Below are positions 1-8,568 of a DNA stretch of 32,285 bases, piece after piece. The notes beneath the pieces were generated by a model. It was not told the DNA's origin. It saw nothing but the letters and a program-made list of their open reading frames with translations, and did not search any database. Source of the stretch: Flavobacteriales bacterium (GTDB taxonomy: Bacteria; Bacteroidota; Bacteroidia; Flavobacteriales; Flavobacteriaceae); contig QIJL01000567.1 in assembly GCA_003232435.1 (NCBI GenBank), positions 1 through 32,285 of the forward strand, read 5' to 3'. Each line of letters begins with the position of its first letter. Within the stretch, counting starts at the first letter, position 1. The translations under genes were made by a program, and so were the position numbers.

Positions 1-683
1 GTCCAAGCAGGAATATTATGTTGGGTTGAATTCGGAATAATGGCCTGTTTCCCTGAATTTGGAATGATTTCCTTGAAGCGTATAAAACTTTCGGTATCGA
101 AGATTTTTTCCGAAGGATCAGCGGAAACCTCTTCTTGAAAAGCTTTGTAAATGGCTTGTGTCTCTATTTTTGAAACCATTTGGTCGATTCCGCTCTTGAT
201 GGAATTCCGAAAGGAAAATTGCGTTGCCGGATCAAAATATAGCTTTACCTCCTTAGGTTCCAATTTTGATTTTTCAGAAGGAAGTTCTCCTTCAACCACT
301 CCGAATTTGGCCAAAATCCCCGCTACGTTTTCAGTCACTTTTAAGTTGAGGTCAGTCGATAGGTTTTCAGGGATCACGATCGCCAATTGATATTCTCCTT
401 TTTGCACTAACTCCTGCGCAGAGGATTCCTCATTGTTCGTGACCACTTCGAACATTTCCGATTCTCTCAAATTTTCCTCAACGCTTTTTGCAACATTTCC
501 ACCATCTTTATCGACCAAAATAATCGGAATCTTATTTTGCTTGATGGTCTTGAAAGAGCTGTCTTGAATGACGGTTATCGTAATGACCAAAAGCAATGGC
601 ATCAAGAATAAAACCGCCAGTCCGCCGATATCGCGTGTCAGCAGTAAAAATTCCTTATAGGCACTGGCCAGTAGTTTATGCAT
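1..683 (-). CDS. ABC-2 type transporter permease, partial (C-terminus beyond window start)
   Basis: Minus-strand reading from ATG at 683 gives MHKLLASAYKEFLLLTRDIGGLAVLFLMPLLLVITITVIQDSSFKTIKQNKIPIILVDKD..., open to position 1. Start overlaps the ABC ATPase stop by 8 nt. Confidence 0.8.
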   Translation of the reverse strand, partial: MHKLLASAYKEFLLLTRDIGGLAVLFLMPLLLVITITVIQDSSFKTIKQNKIPIILVDKDGGNVAKSVEENLRESEMFEVVTNNEESSAQELVQKGEYQLAIVIPENLSTDLNLKVTENVAGILAKFGVVEGELPSEKSKLEPKEVKLYFDPATQFSFRNSIKSGIDQMVSKIETQAIYKAFQEEVSADPSEKIFDTESFIRFKEIIPNSGKQAIIPNSTQHNIPAW

Positions 684-1374
684 AATCACGAAGGGCTTTA
701 CCGGTCAGGGCCAAGAAAACATCTTCTAAATGCCGGGCATCTTTTTGCTCGGCGATCAATTGCTTAGGCTCGCCCTTGCAGACGATGGTTCCTTGGTCGA
801 TGATGGCGACCCGGGTGCAGAATTCTTCCGCCTCGTTCAAATGGTGTGATGTATAGATTATGGTCGTGCCGTTTTTGTCTACTCCGACGGTGGGCTCATC
901 CAAGAATAATACTTTGGGTCGGTGTAATATTCCTGCTATAAGATTGACCCTTCTTTTCATACCGCCCGAATAGGTTTTTATTTTCTTTCCGGCAAACTGT
1001 GAAAGACCCAAGGTTTCGAGATGGTCTTGAATGTCTTTTTTCAACTCCCGACTCTTAATGCCGTACATGCTTCCGAAATACATCAAATTTTCCAAGGCGG
1101 TCAACGATGGATAAAGGGCATATTCCTGGGGTACCGTGCCAATGAGTTGTTTTAGTTCTTTTGGATTTTTCGAATAATCGAGTCCGTCAATGCTGAAAGT
1201 GCCCGAGCTAGGTTTTAGAATTGAACTCAACATTGAGATCAAGGTGGTTTTTCCCGCACCATTTGGGCCTAGCAAACCAAATATTTCTTCCTCTGAAATG
1301 GTCAAGTCCAACTCTTTTACCGAAAAAAAGTCGGTTCCCTTGTATTTTTTAGAAAGGTTGTTGATTTGAATCAT
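676..1374 (-). CDS. ABC transporter ATP-binding protein, with apparent in-frame internal deletion
   Basis: Walker A GPNGAGKTT, signature YSGGMKRR, Walker B VLFLDEPTVGVD, switch His TSHH. The segment between the D-loop and H-loop is unusually short (GVDKNGTTIIYTSHH). Confidence 0.88.
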   Translation of the reverse strand: MIQINNLSKKYKGTDFFSVKELDLTISEEEIFGLLGPNGAGKTTLISMLSSILKPSSGTFSIDGLDYSKNPKELKQLIGTVPQEYALYPSLTALENLMYFGSMYGIKSRELKKDIQDHLETLGLSQFAGKKIKTYSGGMKRRVNLIAGILHRPKVLFLDEPTVGVDKNGTTIIYTSHHLNEAEEFCTRVAIIDQGTIVCKGEPKQLIAEQKDARHLEDVFLALTGKALRDYA

Positions 1375-1412
1375 ATCCTAATTAAGCTCTCTAAAGGGCT
1401 AACTTTTTCAGT

Positions 1413-2531
1413 TTATTGTTTTAAAAAATCCCTGAAATTTTCTTTATGAACGATATTTATTTTTGCATCGTAGGTTTCCATAAACGATTTGGGTTTTTTG
1501 GATTTTGCCTTCGGATTCCACTTAAACTCATATCCTTTGATTTTTCCGGCATTTTCCTCAACATAATCGATTTCCTGTTGTCTGGTGGTCCTCCAAAAGT
1601 AGGCATTGGTCAACGGACTTTCATAGTTCAGTATTTTTAGTCTTTCGGCTATTAGAAAGTTTTCCCAAAGGGATCCTTTATCCGTCCTAACTTCCAAAGA
1701 GTTAAAATTGCCGATTATCGCATTTCGGATTCCCGTATCATAAAAATAGATTTTTTGATTGGTCTTTATCTCGTTTCTAAGATTGCGACTAAAACTTGGT
1801 AGTTTGAAAACCACATACCCCTTTTCAAGAATTTCGATATAGTTGCCGACCGTTTTTTTATCGATGCCCAATAGTTGCGCCAGTTCGTTGTAGCTTACTT
1901 CGTTGCCGATCTGTAAGGCCAATGCACGTAGCAATTTTTCAAGGATTTCAGGTTTACGGATACCTCCAAAGGCCAATAGATCTTTGTATAGGTAACTGTC
2001 GGCCAATTGTTTTAACACCTCTGTTTCTTCGCCGATATGGTTGATGGCGTCGGGATACATACCATGTAGTATGCGAAGCTCCAATTGTTGTTCCGCATTG
2101 ACGTATCCTATTGAATTTTCAAGTTCGGCCCACGAAATCGGAAACAATTGGTACTGCCATTTTCTGCCGGTAAGCGGTTCGCTCGTCAGGTCGTTCAGTT
2201 CAAAGGCTGAGGAGCCGCTGACCAGTAGTTGTACTTGTTTGAATTGATCGGTAATAAGTTTCAAGGTAATACCGACGTTTTTGATGCGCTGCGCCTCATC
2301 GATAAATACGATTTTATGTTCTCCGATAATACTTTTGAGTTGTTGGGTGCTAGAATCGGTAAGCAAGTTTCTTGTCGTAGGGTCGTCTCCGTCAAGGAAC
2401 AAATGTTCCTTGTCTTTCAGGACGGAACTTATCAGAGTGGTCTTGCCGACCTGTCTTGGCCCGACCACGATTATGGCTTTTCCTTTGCCCAGTTTTTGAA
2501 TGATTTTTTGCGATAGACTTCGCTGAATCAT
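1413..2531 (-). CDS. AAA+ ATPase with DUF4143-like C-terminal domain
   Basis: 372 aa; Walker A VGPRQVGKTTL, Walker B IVFIDEAQ, C-terminal WENFLIAERLK...YFWRTTRQQEIDYVEE typical of AAA_14/DUF4143 proteins. Confidence 0.88.
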   Translation of the reverse strand: MIQRSLSQKIIQKLGKGKAIIVVGPRQVGKTTLISSVLKDKEHLFLDGDDPTTRNLLTDSSTQQLKSIIGEHKIVFIDEAQRIKNVGITLKLITDQFKQVQLLVSGSSAFELNDLTSEPLTGRKWQYQLFPISWAELENSIGYVNAEQQLELRILHGMYPDAINHIGEETEVLKQLADSYLYKDLLAFGGIRKPEILEKLLRALALQIGNEVSYNELAQLLGIDKKTVGNYIEILEKGYVVFKLPSFSRNLRNEIKTNQKIYFYDTGIRNAIIGNFNSLEVRTDKGSLWENFLIAERLKILNYESPLTNAYFWRTTRQQEIDYVEENAGKIKGYEFKWNPKAKSKKPKSFMETYDAKINIVHKENFRDFLKQ

Positions 2532-2539
2532 GATGATCA

Positions 2540-2586
2540 GGGATTATAATCCCCAAATATACGTATTTTTAGGGATTATAATCCCT
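2540..2586. promoter_or_regulatory. Two palindromes GGGATTATAATCCC immediately upstream of the AAA+ ATPase gene
   Basis: Perfect palindromes at 2540-2553 and 2571-2586 (AGGGATTATAATCCCT), 32 bp apart start to start, 9 bp and 40 bp upstream of the ATG at 2531. Confidence 0.6.
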
Positions 2587-2629
2587 GATTATACATTTTT
2601 TTGCTATCCTTGTATTTGCTAAGATTATT

Positions 2630-2721
2630 AAATCTCCTTGCGGAATATTCAAATCCAAATCTTTTACAGAAAAAAAGTCGGTTCCCTTGTATTTTTTAGA
2701 AAGGTCGTTGATTTGAATCAT
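2630..2721 (-). pseudogene. Truncated relic of a second ABC ATPase N-terminus
   Basis: Reverse complement from 2721 reads MIQINDLSKKYKGTDFFSVKDLDLNIPQGD..., nearly identical in DNA and protein to the start of the 676-1374 gene (MIQINNLSKKYKGTDFFSVKELDLTISEEE), then loses homology before Walker A. Confidence 0.82.
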
Positions 2722-2898
2722 TGGTCGAAACAGCAGGAAATCTACAAATTGATACTATTATTCCCTAAATATCCGTGTTTTTGGGGATTATAATCTCCAA
2801 AATTACATTTTATTCCCGCCAGTGGGTTTAATAACCCGAGGCTCGCCTCGATAATTCTTTAAAGCGCTATTTTGACACGAATTCGGCCAACCCTCCTA

Positions 2899-2936
2899 CG
2901 GCGGGCAGGCCTGCCTGTCGGCAGACAGGTCGGCGC
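2899..2936. repeat. Dispersed palindromic intergenic repeat (CCTGTCGGCAGACAGG type)
   Basis: CCTGTC-GGCA-GACAGG hairpin; related sequences at 15813-15836 and 27617-27637. Confidence 0.6.
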
Positions 2937-3042
2937 AATTTTTTCCGCAAACTATTTTTGGAACTTGGAACTTGGTTTTTGGAATTTTAATGCCTCGTGG
3001 GCTTGCCCCGAGGTAGTTTACTAATGTTCGCGTCTTTAGATC

Positions 3043-4053
3043 TTATTTAACCGCCCTTTTCAATTTCTTGAAAAAGGCTTCTTCCTTGTTGGCAATCGCC
3101 TCTAACTGGTCGGCGATGTTATTGTAGCCATCTGTTTGGCCACTTCTATTCTTATAGATTCGTGAGGCATCGACGGCAAAGCCTCGCCATTCGTCGCCAA
3201 TTTGGGTCATTTCCTTAGAAAGTTCCAATAGGGCGGTGTTATCCAAAATTTTCCCCGCTTCCTGCAAAAATGCCGCGTAGATAAATCGGAAGCCGCCGCC
3301 ACCGGTTCCTATTTCTTCTTGCATGCGAACGATCTGGCCCAAATAGTGATTTGTCTTTTTTGTGCCCAGTTTTTTGGGCCATTTACGAATATTCTTGGCG
3401 ACCCACCGCATGGCCTTTGTGCCCACTAAGGGCACAGGGGACGTCATATCCCTGCACGTATGTTTGATGCCTTTTACGATAGCCTTTTCCAATTCTAATT
3501 CCTCCGGAAAAGCTGTTGGGTAGTACATATGACCTTTTGGCGCAAAGGCACCTTTGGCAAAACGCACTTTTTCGAGCTCTTTATCTGTCAAGGTAGTCAC
3601 GCCCTCCATCACGGGATCGCTGATGAGATAAGTATTGCCTTCTTTTCCGTATACGACCATATTGTGGGCATTGAAATGAAAACGATATTCTTCCGGAAAA
3701 TAGGGCAGTTGGTATACGCCCACTTGAAGTGCTACCGGATTGTCATTTTCAAGGTTCTCGTCCAAACGAAATTTTGCAGTTGCGGGATTCGAAAATTTTT
3801 CCCTTTTCACCTTGATACCGACCCTTTTGGCGAAGCGGTCAAAAATCATGCCCGGCATGACCCTATAGGTAAAAACAGGGGCGTAATTTACCTTTATAAA
3901 TGGAAGGTAGCTGAATAACAGGCCAGACCCGATACCGAATACCAGAGGTTCGCTCACCTCAAAGCCGTTATGCCTCATGAGATTCGAAACCACACCATTT
4001 TCGCAATGTGCCGATTGCTTGTGCGCGAAATCTATTTTGAGGGATTCACTCAT
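3043..4053 (-). CDS. BtrH N-terminal domain-like protein (pigment locus)
   Basis: 336 aa; HCENGVVSNLMRHNGFEVSEPLVFGIGSGLLFSYLP N-terminus resembles the butirosin biosynthesis BtrH N-terminal fold. Confidence 0.75.
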   Translation of the reverse strand: MSESLKIDFAHKQSAHCENGVVSNLMRHNGFEVSEPLVFGIGSGLLFSYLPFIKVNYAPVFTYRVMPGMIFDRFAKRVGIKVKREKFSNPATAKFRLDENLENDNPVALQVGVYQLPYFPEEYRFHFNAHNMVVYGKEGNTYLISDPVMEGVTTLTDKELEKVRFAKGAFAPKGHMYYPTAFPEELELEKAIVKGIKHTCRDMTSPVPLVGTKAMRWVAKNIRKWPKKLGTKKTNHYLGQIVRMQEEIGTGGGGFRFIYAAFLQEAGKILDNTALLELSKEMTQIGDEWRGFAVDASRIYKNRSGQTDGYNNIADQLEAIANKEEAFFKKLKRAVK

Positions 4054-4447
4054 CGATGCGCTTTAACTCTTCAACCGAAATTTCGAAAACATTGGCATAT
4101 TTTTGAAGGATCTTGTTATTCAATTTTTTAAACACAGCGGGCTTAAAATGCCTTTTTACCCGCCATTTCCAAAGTCCGACATAACTTGCCAAAACGGGCA
4201 GGTCCATTTTATGGAGTTCCATATAATATTCAATGGGGCTGGTCTGGTTGTCCAATACCCGCCGCTTGGCTTCGGCAATTCGCTCTTCGATTACCTGAAG
4301 GGCATTGTCAAGGGCTATTGTCTTTGGTGCCCAACCAGTACTTAGTTCGGTCGTATATTCGCCGTTTTCATCAACGGCGTAGACCATATCCTTAATATTG
4401 GCGGATGCGAGATTGCTTTCGTCTTGCGGTACTTCTTCCTTCTTCAT
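4046..4447 (-). CDS. Hypothetical protein within flexirubin-type operon
   Basis: 133 aa ORF, 8-nt overlap with the downstream BtrH-like gene and directly abutting 4448-4903; co-oriented. Confidence 0.72.
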   Translation of the reverse strand: MKKEEVPQDESNLASANIKDMVYAVDENGEYTTELSTGWAPKTIALDNALQVIEERIAEAKRRVLDNQTSPIEYYMELHKMDLPVLASYVGLWKWRVKRHFKPAVFKKLNNKILQKYANVFEISVEELKRIDE

Positions 4448-4903
4448 CTAGACTTCATGAATTAAAAAATTCAAAGTACAATCTACAATTAAATCATCAT
4501 TTCTAAAAGAGGAGCAACTTATAGTGCAGAGGCTGAGGTCCTCACTGTCATAGCGTGAAACCAGTTTAGCTTTGCTGACCAGGGTGTCGCCCACCTGTGG
4601 CAATTGATGAACCACTGCTTTCTTGATGGCACTGATATAGCCTACTAATTTATTGCTGGTGCCCTCAAGATCATCACGATCAAAATAGCTTTGGCCAACG
4701 ATGGCCGATGAAGTCTGGGCGGCATTTTCAATAATACCGGTTTCGGACAATTGGCCGTTCTCGACAAAAACACAATCAGTGGTTATCTGAAATTCCGTCA
4801 CGACAGAATCGTCATCGATATAGGGCATGTTCGTAACTAATAGCAATGGAGGCCTGTGGGGCAAGAACTTTTTAATATCTATTTTCCCTCGTGCGTGTTC
4901 CAT
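4448..4903 (-). CDS. 3-hydroxyacyl-ACP dehydratase-like hot-dog protein
   Basis: 151 aa; FLPHRPPLLLVTNM and GIIENAAQTSSAIVGQ hot-dog/FabZ-like motifs. Confidence 0.8.
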   Translation of the reverse strand: MEHARGKIDIKKFLPHRPPLLLVTNMPYIDDDSVVTEFQITTDCVFVENGQLSETGIIENAAQTSSAIVGQSYFDRDDLEGTSNKLVGYISAIKKAVVHQLPQVGDTLVSKAKLVSRYDSEDLSLCTISCSSFRNDDLIVDCTLNFLIHEV

Positions 4904-4906
4904 TTT

Positions 4907-5344
4907 TTATTTTGCCAATGCCGTTTTGATTTCTCCTCTGGCAATTAAAATACCCTCGCATTCAATGGTCGCCGATACCAAGGTCACATCCATAATGTCA
5001 TGAAGAATATTGACAGTGGTATGCAATTCTTGGTTCATTTTGGGAAGTTCGAAAATCTCGACCTTTTTCATGGCACCGATATATCCGACCGGTGCCGGAA
5101 GTTTTTTCAAATAATAGGAATATCCCTTGTGCAAAGCAATGGTCTGGGCCATATTTTCTATCAAACCAGGAGCTTGAAAAAGATTATTATCTGAAAATAG
5201 ATTTTCATCCTTTATTGTAAAACCGGAGACAATTTTATCCTCCGAAAAAAAGTGAAGGGCGTCGACCATGACAAATGGACTTTTTTGGGGAATCAAATTC
5301 CCGATAAAAGTTTTATCGGTCAAAGGCGCATCAAGAACATTCAT
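4907..5344 (-). CDS. 3-hydroxyacyl-ACP dehydratase-like hot-dog protein (second)
   Basis: 145 aa; LIPQKSPFVMVDAL and GLIENMAQTIALHKGY hot-dog motifs. Confidence 0.8.
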   Translation of the reverse strand: MNVLDAPLTDKTFIGNLIPQKSPFVMVDALHFFSEDKIVSGFTIKDENLFSDNNLFQAPGLIENMAQTIALHKGYSYYLKKLPAPVGYIGAMKKVEIFELPKMNQELHTTVNILHDIMDVTLVSATIECEGILIARGEIKTALAK

Positions 5345-6478
5345 TTAACATACGGTTAAATATGCGTAAGTATAAGAAAAACGGGCACTTTCTGGTACGT
5401 GCAATAAGATTTTTTGACCCTTTTGAAGTTTTCCGGAAGCGACCAAGTCTTCCAGCATAACATAAATCGAAGCGGCACCGACGTTGCCTACATTTTCGAG
5501 GTTGAGGAACCACTTGTTCCATGGCATTTCAACACCTTGCTCTTTCAGTTCTTCGTACAATCCTTCTTTAAAGTAATAGGAGGAAATATGCGGCAAGTAG
5601 TAATCGACGTCATTAGGAGTTATGTCGTGTTTGGCCAAGGCATTTTTTAAGCTGTCAACTCCTTTGACCAAAATATTGCCAGCCAATAGCTTGACATCCT
5701 GTTTCATTGCGAAGAGCGATTTTTTGCCCCACATTTCGGCGGGATACTCGCTCCACGGTTTCAAATGGCCGCACTCCAACTTGTCACCGCCGGCATACAT
5801 GCAAGTCTCCATTTCGAAGGCATACGAATAGCCTTCCATCCATTCTATTTTCAACGGAGTGTTTCCCTTGGGCTCACTTTCCAATAACATGGCCCCGGAA
5901 CCATCCGAAAGCATCCATCTTAAAAATTCTTTGTCAAAAGCCAAAATCGGATTTTCTTCCAATTCCTTCAAGTGCTCTACTTCGTCTTCGAAGACATCTG
6001 ACTTCATCCAAGAAGATGTGCGTTCAGATCCGGTACATACGGCATTGTTCTTTTGCCCGGACCCTACCGAAAGGTATCCATACTTAAGGGCATTCATGCC
6101 AGAACAACAAGCTCCTGAAGGCGAGTTGATTTCCATATTGCCGTTTTTCAGAAATCCATGCACCATTGAGGCATGTGAAGGTAAAATCTGATCCGGGCTG
6201 GAAGTTCCACAAGACAAAAGTTCGATATCATTGGTCGTAAAATCTTCATCACACAGTTGCTCGACCGCCTCTTTAGTCAGTTGGGCATTATTATGGGTAA
6301 CCTCGCCATTTTTGTCAATGGCATAGTATCGGGTGGTAATTTTATTGTTGCGCAGAACGATTCGGCGTGCTTTGGATACTCTTCCGTCTATAACTCCGAG
6401 CTTTTCCTCCATTTCATCGTTCCCGATGGGGTTGTTCGGTAGAAATTTTGCGATTCTTGTGATGAATACATCCTTCAT
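5345..6478 (-). CDS. darB: Beta-ketoacyl-ACP synthase III, DarB-like
   Basis: 377 aa; active-site Cys in SPSGACCSGMNALKYG, His in YYLPHISSYYF, Asn in ENVGNVGAASIYVML. Next to a DarA-like gene. Confidence 0.85.
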   Translation of the reverse strand: MKDVFITRIAKFLPNNPIGNDEMEEKLGVIDGRVSKARRIVLRNNKITTRYYAIDKNGEVTHNNAQLTKEAVEQLCDEDFTTNDIELLSCGTSSPDQILPSHASMVHGFLKNGNMEINSPSGACCSGMNALKYGYLSVGSGQKNNAVCTGSERTSSWMKSDVFEDEVEHLKELEENPILAFDKEFLRWMLSDGSGAMLLESEPKGNTPLKIEWMEGYSYAFEMETCMYAGGDKLECGHLKPWSEYPAEMWGKKSLFAMKQDVKLLAGNILVKGVDSLKNALAKHDITPNDVDYYLPHISSYYFKEGLYEELKEQGVEMPWNKWFLNLENVGNVGAASIYVMLEDLVASGKLQKGQKILLHVPESARFSYTYAYLTVC

Positions 6479-7440
6479 TAACTCTCCTTTAGCGCCACGG
6501 AGGAATAATACGCTCTTTCCCTATTCCTTTTGCGGCTCATCGGCAAATAAGTCAGCAAAAATACAACAAAAACTATTGGTGCTATGGCCCATATCGCAAA
6601 TTGCAAATAATATTTGAATACCCGGATCCATTTCAATCTTTCAGGTTCTCCAGGCCCGCCTTTTTTGATGATAAGGTCGGCCCATTTTGAGAAGATTATA
6701 TTGCCCCGCTCATCGGTTCGCACCAAAAACGGATTAATGTTAACACTTTTAAGGGCAACCAATTTTTCTTGTAGGTCTGAAAAGTTTCCTGATTCCAAAG
6801 ATTCCTTTATTGGTAGGCCGAACCTCGTGGCTTCTGCAATGTCCTTATCGGAAACCCCGGGTTTCGGAAAAACCCCCAAATACCTATCTTTCCTTCCTGA
6901 GAACATCCAATGTGAAATGGTTATTACGCTGATATGGTTGATATTTCTGTCGACCAATGCAATATGACCGACCAAATTTGCCTCGATGGATTTCAAGAGA
7001 CGTTTAAGTTTCTCTTGTGCTTGGATCCACATATTTCTGCAAGCCAGAACGGTTACGACTGGAGTATCTTTCAAAAGTTTTTTGGCAAATTCGGATTTTA
7101 AAAAAGAATTTATAGGGATGGACGGCGTCAAAAACCAGACCTGATACCCCAAGATCACCAAATCATATTTTTTATTTAGAATTTCTTCTTTAGGAGGATG
7201 GAATCCACAGGGAATTTGAAGAAATGACTCTGGAAAAACATCATAAAAATTTTTTTGCCTCCAAGGGAACTCGAATTCCGGATCCGACTGGATCTTGTAG
7301 TATGTAAAGTGGGTATTTTCATCTTTCAACGACCTGGTAACGTTCTCGATGATATCGAACAGTTGACCTGTCTGAGTGTAATATATAACCAGGACTTCTT
7401 TTCTTTTTTCATACTTAACTATAATCTTCCCAAAAATCAA
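6478..7440 (-). CDS. darA: Dialkylresorcinol condensing enzyme, DarA-like (true start may be internal)
   Basis: Flavodoxin-like start KEVLVIYYTQTGQLFDIIENV; adjacent to DarB-like KAS III. Annotated start overlaps the upstream acyltransferase by 26 nt. Confidence 0.82.
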   Translation of the reverse strand: MIFGKIIVKYEKRKEVLVIYYTQTGQLFDIIENVTRSLKDENTHFTYYKIQSDPEFEFPWRQKNFYDVFPESFLQIPCGFHPPKEEILNKKYDLVILGYQVWFLTPSIPINSFLKSEFAKKLLKDTPVVTVLACRNMWIQAQEKLKRLLKSIEANLVGHIALVDRNINHISVITISHWMFSGRKDRYLGVFPKPGVSDKDIAEATRFGLPIKESLESGNFSDLQEKLVALKSVNINPFLVRTDERGNIIFSKWADLIIKKGGPGEPERLKWIRVFKYYLQFAIWAIAPIVFVVFLLTYLPMSRKRNRERAYYSSVALKES

Positions 7441-8296
7441 AATAATTGAACCATTGCAACGGATATTTTTTCAAGACCCACTCCATGCTCTCCGTATATT
7501 CTTTTAACATCCCTTGTGCGTCAAGCTCCTTTGCTTCCGCCGTTCTGGCATAAAGCTGGTAGTTTCTTTTTTTGCCTTTCATTACATAGACAAAAAGAAC
7601 GGGAACTTTCAAGCGCGAAGCCAGTCGAAAAGGGCCCAAAGGAAATTTCGCCGGCGCTCCCATAAATTTTTCGGTCAAGTATTTGCTGCCCGGTAAATAC
7701 CGATCACCGGTAATCACCACCAACCCACCTCTTTCCAAGGCAGCATGAATTTCGAAAATGTGCGACATATCGTCCTTGACCAAAATAAGCTCCAAGCTTG
7801 TGGCCGTGCTCATTTTATCGAGATAGGCACTGATATGTTCTTGTTCGGCCGGGGTGGTAACCATGCTTATTTTCGAAATGGAATATCTGTTCTCTAGAAA
7901 ATAGTGTGAAATCTCAAAATTACCGACGTGACCGCTGATCAATATGCCGCCCTTTTTCTTTTTAAGGAGGGCGTCGATTTTTTCCATTCCGTCATGGGTG
8001 TAATCAAAGGTTTCTTGTAGACCGGTGGATACTGTTACCCTGTCGCTCAATGTTTGACCCAGCTTATAATAATTTTTGTAAATACTGATAATACTCTTGA
8101 ATCTTGAATACCCAAGCCTTTTTCTGAAGTATTGATAAACGGCCTTTGAGCCTCGCCATGAAAATAAAAAGTAGTAAAGTACAATGGTGTGAAGAAGTAG
8201 ATAAGCACCGTTGACACCAAAATTTTTGAGAACGAAAATATAGATTTTGTACCCTAAAAGTGTTCCTTTAGATTTTCCTTCCCATTCGGTGGCCAT
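7415..8296 (-). CDS. LpxL/HtrB-type lipid A biosynthesis-like acyltransferase
   Basis: 293 aa; GGILISGHVGNFEISHYFL (HxxNxE-type motif), GGLVVITGDRY, FPLGPFRLASRLKVPVLFVYV. Confidence 0.85.
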   Translation of the reverse strand: MATEWEGKSKGTLLGYKIYIFVLKNFGVNGAYLLLHTIVLYYFLFSWRGSKAVYQYFRKRLGYSRFKSIISIYKNYYKLGQTLSDRVTVSTGLQETFDYTHDGMEKIDALLKKKKGGILISGHVGNFEISHYFLENRYSISKISMVTTPAEQEHISAYLDKMSTATSLELILVKDDMSHIFEIHAALERGGLVVITGDRYLPGSKYLTEKFMGAPAKFPLGPFRLASRLKVPVLFVYVMKGKKRNYQLYARTAEAKELDAQGMLKEYTESMEWVLKKYPLQWFNYFDFWEDYS

Positions 8297-8319
8297 TCAT
8301 TGTTGGTTGTTGGTAGTGT

Positions 8320-8562
8320 TCAGGCGAGCTTTCGTTCGATAAGATCATAAAAGTCTTGTAGGGTCATAATATTGACAAAGTCTTCGCCTACCAATTTTAC
8401 CCCGAAATTGCTCTCTACTGCGACGACAAGATCAACAAAGTCTAAGCTATCAAGCTCCAAAGCATCTTTTAAATTGGCTTCGGGAGCAATCTCTTCTTCG
8501 TCAACTTCAAATTCATCAATAAGAAAGTCGTTTATTTTTTCAACTATAACTTCTTTGGTCAT
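8320..8562 (-). CDS. Acyl carrier protein
   Basis: 80 aa; phosphopantetheine site LELDSLDFVDLVVAVE. Confidence 0.92.
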   Translation of the reverse strand: MTKEVIVEKINDFLIDEFEVDEEEIAPEANLKDALELDSLDFVDLVVAVESNFGVKLVGEDFVNIMTLQDFYDLIERKLA

Positions 8563-8568
8563 CTTTCG

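Noticed and set aside
5707-6191. Overlapping plus-strand ORFs of 126 and 110 aa
   Set aside because: Antisense shadows of the DarB-like gene, which has intact catalytic motifs.
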